Shown here one piece after another: positions 57,720 to 64,000 of a stretch of DNA of 64,000 bases (positions are counted from its first letter, which is position 1; each line of letters begins with the position of its first letter). The position numbers and the translations under genes were made by a program. The stretch is from Hymenolepis diminuta (lineage: Eukaryota; Platyhelminthes; Cestoda; Cyclophyllidea; Hymenolepididae): positions 660,566-724,565 of the forward strand of contig CAADRB010000011.1 in the NCBI GenBank assembly GCA_900708905.1, read 5' to 3'. The notes under the pieces were generated by a model. That model saw nothing but the letters and a program-made list of their open reading frames with translations, was not told the DNA's origin and searched no databases.

Positions 57720-60700
57720 AGGTAAGTTATTGATTTTTGAATGAAAAATGAATGGAGAAAAAACAATAGAAAATTACAATTCCATTAGATAAAACTCTCT
57801 AAAGCACACTTATTCACCATCTTATCTATCAGTTGTTATAAATTACCTGCTCAAAGAGGTCAATGCCAGTCACCAATTGGTCACAGGACAATTTACCTCT
57901 ACTTGGTATACAGACACTAACCCCAGAAGTCAAGCTCTTAATGTAAGTAGGTGCCTTCACAACAATTAATTGTTCGCATTTATACCTATAACATTATTGT
58001 TCTTGCTCTAATCAGTCAGCAGAAAATTCTCGTCTTGATCAATTCTCCTGAGAACTGTCCATGCGTAATCGCCTACATCTCCAGAATCGATGGAACTGGA
58101 TGATAAGTTGTCTTTACTAATTACCTAACTACTCTCGTACCTTTTTCAGCACTCTATCTATGGAAATTTTCATGGAAAGGACTATTTAACAAGTAAAAAT
58201 TCATTTAATTTTAAAATGCAGTGCACATACCATAAATAGAATAACGTAAAAATCTATCAATAGATGAATGAGAAAATGCCGTTTTCTCGTTTGAGAGGTT
58301 CCAGAATGTCATTTTTCTGCCCAACATTTATTTGATTCAGTTTTTCTGTTCGGACAGTTCATAATAGAACTAGATCCGTCCCAAAGCTGGGACGGTTTTG
58401 AACATTGGTAAATGAAAGGGTAGAGAAAGTATGAATGCTAAGTTAAACCAATTTTTTAAACTATGCGCTTTGTTTAGAAAGACTAGAAATTTTAATTTAA
58501 ATTTTAAGCTTTGTTTCTTTCCCAGACTGTGAGTTTAGAATACTATAAATATGATACTCGATTCCAGATGCTTTCACAAAAATGCGATTTTTTATTCAAG
58601 AATGATCAGTTTTCTGCAGATAAAATATATTTAAATTTTCTTATTTGAGTTTTCGAAGCAATTAATTGTCCTTGCCTACTATATTGACCATCATAGATAT
58701 TGCCTTTTCTCCCTTCTGATTAATAGATATCCCAGCCTTCAAGAGGATTTCAAAATTCATTTAGGAAAACGCTTTCTAACACTCGTCTTGGTAACAGAAA
58801 TAGCATTATGTAACTTACCCGTGAGAAACTCGAATTCTGATATCTGTTTTATTAGCCTGACTTGATTAATCCACTCATTGGTTGTACATATATGAACATC
58901 GAAACCGTCGATTCCGCCTTAGCAGTCAAACATTTTTACCATTACGCCACCATTTTCAAGCTTTAAGGTATATTTAGCACAGCTGTGCATTAACAATTCC
59001 GTTTATTTAGGGTCAACAGACATACGGTTGTAGAAGTTCACAACAGCGCTTTAAATTTATCCTCTTGGCAGAAAATAGTCTTTAAAACTATTACACGACT
59101 AATTACTTATACAATGGCATTCTTATTAATAGCAAAAGGAATGACGTTAATGTATTTTCCGTTGAGGAGTTGAATAATCGCTATCGTGGGAGTAAGAATG
59201 AAACAGAGATGAACAGAAAAACTATGGTGACGCACTAATTGGTAAAGAAAAGCGCATAATTATACATATATTTATTTATTTACATTTACAATTGTAATTT
59301 TTCCTTGCTCTCGAAAGTCACTCCAAAATCCACTTGATAAATTTTACATGTAGTTAGACACCTGCGGTTAAACTTGATTCATATTCGTCTAACAAGAAGC
59401 GTTGTCAAAAATAAGTTTTATAATAGAACACCTTAAAGGCAGGGTATAAGAGAATGAAAGAACTCTAAGATTTATGAGAGCGAAAATGACACAAAGGCGG
59501 ACCAAGAAATATTAAATGGTATAACAGTGAGAAAAGCAATCTCGATGGCTGCTTCAATCTTCTGCCGCACGGAATTGTATTTGAACGTATTTTCTTACTT
59601 GTTTACTTAACGTCTAAATTGGTCGGCACGCCGGCAAGTGCTTTCATATTGACCTTGCCAGGCTATTAGCTTAGCCTAATTCCAATTACTCAGGAGCAGC
59701 GTGCTTTGTGGTTTACAGTTTACGTGCTTATGACAGTGATTTGAAGCACTCGCTCTCGAAACCATTGGGAACTGTTGGAGCAATTACACGTGGCTAAATT
59801 AGTTTATGGGTTTTGTCGCCTTCGATTTCTATAAATTGGATAGGAACAGCGATGTAGTTATCCACTTGAGGGTTTTCAGTAAGTGGTCACATCATTATTC
59901 CTAATAAGGAGACGACAACATAGAACCACAATACACCTATGGTGGTGAGGTAATTGTATTATGCCTCGTCATGCCTTGTTAGAGTGAATTGTAGCATAGC
60001 ATAGAAGCAGAACTAGATCTCCAAGCAGTACAGCATAGAAGAATCAAACTTTACAGATATTCCTCTCTATATCCCCTTTTTTTACTCATTTTGTTCTCTG
60101 CTCCTTTATGTAAATATATACATACACAGAAATCCATTGAGTTCGATTTAATGATCCTCTATATACTTCTAATTATACTCAAAAGTACTCTGTTTCCATA
60201 ACAGAACACAAGATGACCAATGTAATAAATGTAGCCGGTAATAAAATGTTGGGGGTGGCGCCACCATCTAATCCTTTAACGTAAATCAATTAAGATGTAC
60301 GCTTTCTACTACAATCAAACGAATTTGAACTGGTTTATGAAATGCATGATTAAGAATGAATAAATGCGAAGCTTCGCTCATAAAAGCCAAAATTTTTGTC
60401 CCACTTGTAAAAAATCTCAAAGAATGATACTTTTAAGGCGATAGGTAGATATCTTGTTTTGAAGACTGAAACGTCTAATTTAACTTTTGCATTCCTCCAC
60501 CCCAATCCAATCCAATATTAATAGGTAAGGAAATGGCAGAAAAAGCCGTATCTTGGGGGCAATTTAACTTATAAATAGCTGCAAGTAATCTTTTATAACT
60601 GATTAGTTGATATTACACTACCTCCTACACTATTGTAGTGCTGATTTTACATTTTTAATATTATTCCAAAATTATTATCATTATAACAAGGCAGAATGTT

Positions 60701-62500
60701 TTACGTTAACTCATATGAAAGCATTAAATGGAAAAGACGGCCTAAAATTTTAGAAGTAGAATAAGAACAGTTGAGTTAAACGCTAAGGAATTAACGGAGC
60801 TCTGCGCTTTCAAGTTCCTTATTCGCTTAATTATTCACGTATTCAATTATCAATCTCAGATTTATTTCAGCCTTTCGATATTTTCTTTTACGTCTGCTTT
60901 ATTCGCCATGTCTAGGTTTACTGTCAAGATCAGAATGTGCGCGTACGCTTTTTATCAATAATTGCTTGGTAGATGACTTATCGACCACTTGCAGGAAGTA
61001 TTTCAGACTTATCAAGACATTTACGACATTGCGTTATATTTTTGGCGTCATAGTCTTTCCCTTCTATTATGAAAGTGAAATTTCAGAGTTATATTTGAGT
61101 AAATTCTATTTTTCATACATTTTAGCAGTATTTTTATACTCTATTCAATTATTTTGTCACTTTCAACGAAAACTGGCTTATTTCACATTTAAAACTCTTT
61201 AAAATAGAAAACTTTTTCAGAACAATTAGTGGATGTTATTTTGAATAAATGTGTTCAGTTTTATTAATTTATTGAATTTGGAGCATTTCATTGTTAGCCT
61301 CTTATTGTGAGATGGGAACACTTGTAGTAATGCACCTGACTGACTTTAATGGTACCATTAGAAGCCTTAACTGATCTTTTCCCTCTCAAATGTTCAATTC
61401 TCATTACTTTTATATTACTCAACAACTTATTCACCGGGTTTAGTTCTATTCATTTTTAGTGCACACGAGTGGGCGTTGAATACCAATGTCACAGTGAGTT
61501 ATTTAATAATGAGCCCATCTATTTAAAGGTCGTATCAATGATGCTAAATGGGCAATAGGTTGCATAGCTTTCAGGTTATCATATATTGAAGAGAGGGAGA
61601 GAGCTATGGGGAGCTTTATGATTACTCGTTTTTTGCATTTGGTGTTTTTCTCCAGCTTCAACTTGTTATGCTTAACTCCGAAATTTATATTAAAGGGACC
61701 AATTTATCCCCATTTCATCGAGCAGCTTCAAATTCGGAATGATTATTTGGAAGTTCATATCTGGTAGCATAAATAAACAAGGAGAGAGTTTGCATGTTCT
61801 GCTTCTTCTTTCCTTGTTTGTTAATTTTTAGCTTACAGAACTCATCAGTTGTAATTAATTAGGAACTATAAGTATTTTTTTAATATTCAAGTTACCTTTA
61901 TTACTCTCATCTTTTTTCTCCGTCCAAATGCAAGAATAAAATGTGTCAAACTTATGTCAATATCATCATACTTTCTTGACCTTTAAAAGAGAACAACCGA
62001 ATTGAAATAACGGATAAAGAAAATCGAAAAAAGGGCAGGAATAGATTCAAGGTACTCAGGAGTTCATCTTATTTTCCCATTCGGATAGTCAACTTATCAG
62101 ATAATTCATAGTTTCGCGTTCTGGAATTCAAAGTGATGAATCATCTCCTGGGATGCTGAGCAAATTCTTGCTCACGATGACCAGTGCCAAGACTGCATCA
62201 AACTAACTGTGGCTAGATCTAGACCTTATGTAGTTTAATTAATCCGACCTATTAAGAGAAATGATCATTTACATTATGTGTATCGAAAGTCGTCACAATC
62301 TGAGTTAATTGGTATCCAACGGAGACATAAAGCTTCATCCAGTATGTTTGTGACGGTACATCGGATAGATAACATCTTTCCACCTTTGCCATTTCGTACA
62401 TAGTCTTAAATGCAGTATATCCTAAATTATTCCTTCTATTTACGAATTGCATATTAAAATGTTGGTCAATCATGTCATGAAAGCAAACTGAAAATTAATT
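57720..62500. other. No gene recognised upstream of the kelch gene
   Basis: This is AT-rich sequence. Frames such as 60966-61202 (plus) and 62252-62473 (minus, AKVERCYLSDVPSQTYWM) are open but unsupported. The latter abuts the LINE relic and may belong to it. Confidence 0.35.
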
Positions 62501-62539
62501 TCTCTAAGTAGACGTATTCGGTCCATCATCCAACTTCTA

Positions 62540-62830
62540 ACTTCCGGTACCTTGGAGTCGACAGTTAGGCGACTGTGTGTTAGTGACGTCCAGGTTAGCA
62601 AGAGAAAGTTCCCAATACCGATATTCAAGTATTTTTCGGCCAGTAACTATTTGTCTATGAACTTACCTAGCTGTCATTAGTGATTAAAGCTGCTCTCTAC
62701 AAATGTTCGATTCAGTTAAATTTCTATGGCGGCCATTTCGTTGTTTTGAGTGTACCTGTAAGAAGCATCGTCCATCGATGATATTCGAGAGTGAACGGTC
62801 ACCTAACATCAAATTCACACGATATAGAGG
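62540..62830 (+). mobile_element. Decayed LINE reverse-transcriptase C-terminal fragment
   Basis: Short pieces in shifting frames on the plus strand match the usual order of a LINE RT tail. FRYLGVD occurs near 62550, a KAALYKC stretch with LNFYGGH near 62700 (compare VRSVLLYGCETW), and RCFECTCKKH near 62740 (compare FDHRCLRxI). The frames are broken by stops and shifts, so this is a relic. The element class is inference. Confidence 0.4.
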
Positions 62831-63901
62831 TTCATATTTGCGTTTGTTTCGATATGTTTATAACTTCGTGCTGATGATGATTATATTCTACACATAGTTT
62901 AATAAACCGTTTTTATGAAGTATGCAAAATCTAATCAAGCCCTCAACTCACGGAACTCGTGTGAGCTAATTAGAAAATACGATGAAGTTCCCATGCGAGC
63001 TTCTTCTTAGGCAAATAACTCGCCAATTAGTAAATTGAAGCCAAACCCAAGGGAAATTGCCGTCTGAACCCAAGTGACAAAAATGAATAACATCAGCGAA
63101 AGGCGAAAACACACAATTTATTTTATTTTTTGGGAAAGCATTCGCCATAGCCATAAAAATTTAGTTTATAAAAAGGGGATATAAAATCAGGGCAGAGGAT
63201 TACGAAAGCGGACACGAGGCAGAGCGGTGATTTCACTGAAATGAGAAAAGAAAAAAGGGTGAAATATTATTATCAATCATTTGCCTCAGTTCGATCTGCT
63301 GATTTGGGCTAAAGTAATAAGTAAACGGGGAACTCGTGGGATCCATTACAAATTACCAACATAAAGTTTGCAAAATACGAGAAGCTTACTAAATTTAACG
63401 AGAGCAAATATTGATTAATAATCAGATTGGAAACAATATGAAAAAGAATTCTCAGGAAGAAAAGGAGCGCAATAATAAAGAAAAACAATGCGATGAGAGA
63501 CTATTTTTGACTTGTATAACCACCTCCAATTACTTGAGCTCATTCTCGTAGGCTTATTGTCCGATAAAGGAAAAATTAAAGACGTCAAGTCACAGTGAAA
63601 TAATACGAAGTCATATGAAAATCATACAAACCACAACCACCTAATCAAAAGACACACGTGTGAATTAAAATGTAATGCAAACTCCGATTATTTAAATAAT
63701 GTCATCTAGTGGATTCCCATTAACCGAGTTTAAGGGTTTCGAACATATCAAGATGAGGTCTAAAGAATAAATAAATAACTACTTGAGATCACAAAAACTC
63801 TTCACATCAAATGAATAGTAGCATTTCACCCTATCATTGTCAGTAAGAATCCGAATAAATGTCATTTTTATCCCAGAAAATGTATTTTTAAACGACTAAA
63901 T

Positions 63902-64000
63902 CAGTGGTTCTTAACCTGGGTTCGATCGAACCCCAGGGGTTCAGTGAGTCGTTTTCTGGGGTTCGACGGTTTGTTTTACGGGACGTCACGCACTGCTTGG
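63902..64000 (+). mobile_element. Left end of a hAT-superfamily transposon, cut by the window edge
   Basis: It begins CAGTGGTTCTTAACCTGGG, the CAGTGGTTCT-type terminal inverted repeat of hAT (Charlie-like) elements. A palindrome follows (GGGTTCGATCGAACCC, 63918-63933), then subterminal repeats GGGGTTC. The eight bases before it, GACTAAAT (63894-63901), are the candidate target-site duplication. Most elements with such ends are non-autonomous, and related hAT families are known for horizontal transfer between animals. The other end lies outside the window. Confidence 0.8.

Overview
The window is AT-rich eukaryotic DNA (about one third G+C by eye). It has long non-coding stretches, spliced genes with very small exons (20-200 nt) and introns from about 50 bp to several kb, degenerate LINE pieces and one hAT transposon end. 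The micro-exon habit, the divergent kelch protein and the LINE remnants suggest a flatworm, perhaps a tapeworm or fluke. That assignment is inference. There are no bacterial operons, CRISPR arrays or rRNA genes.

Layout. From 4,959 to 22,757 a multi-exon gene runs on the minus strand (gene 1). From 26,326 to about 39,447 a second multi-exon gene runs on the plus strand (gene 2), divergent from gene 1. Several exons of the two encode similar protein segments, so they look like diverged paralogs arranged head to head. Their 3' ends (three exon-like segments, their introns and the 3' UTR) lie in a 1,383-bp block that is present at 4,470-5,852 and, inverted, at 38,554-39,936. The block was identical at every place compared. 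Homology outside its 3' edge is visible but diverged, which points to recent gene conversion. A 561-bp assembly gap (25,622-26,182) lies between the two 5' ends. The exon models were built by eye from splice signals and reading-frame phase. Most neighbouring exons of gene 1 chain in phase, but several micro-exons are uncertain. The protein family is not recognised with confidence.

From 39.9 to 55.5 kb I see no convincing gene, only copies of an undescribed dispersed repeat (family A), simple sequence and weak ORFs. At 55,664-57,514 (minus) lies an intact, intronless BTB-BACK-kelch gene, closest in memory to KLHL10, a likely Cullin-3 substrate adaptor. From 57.7 to 64 kb there is a decayed reverse-transcriptase fragment (about 62.5-62.8 kb) and the left end of a hAT element that runs off the window at 63,902.

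Repeats within the genes include at least eight copies of family A, a pair of possibly tRNA-derived SINE-like elements (10.5 and 54.6 kb), a 150-bp direct repeat pair inside gene 1 (11.2 and 15.6 kb) and a diverged pair near a LINE fragment (27.3 and 33.6 kb).
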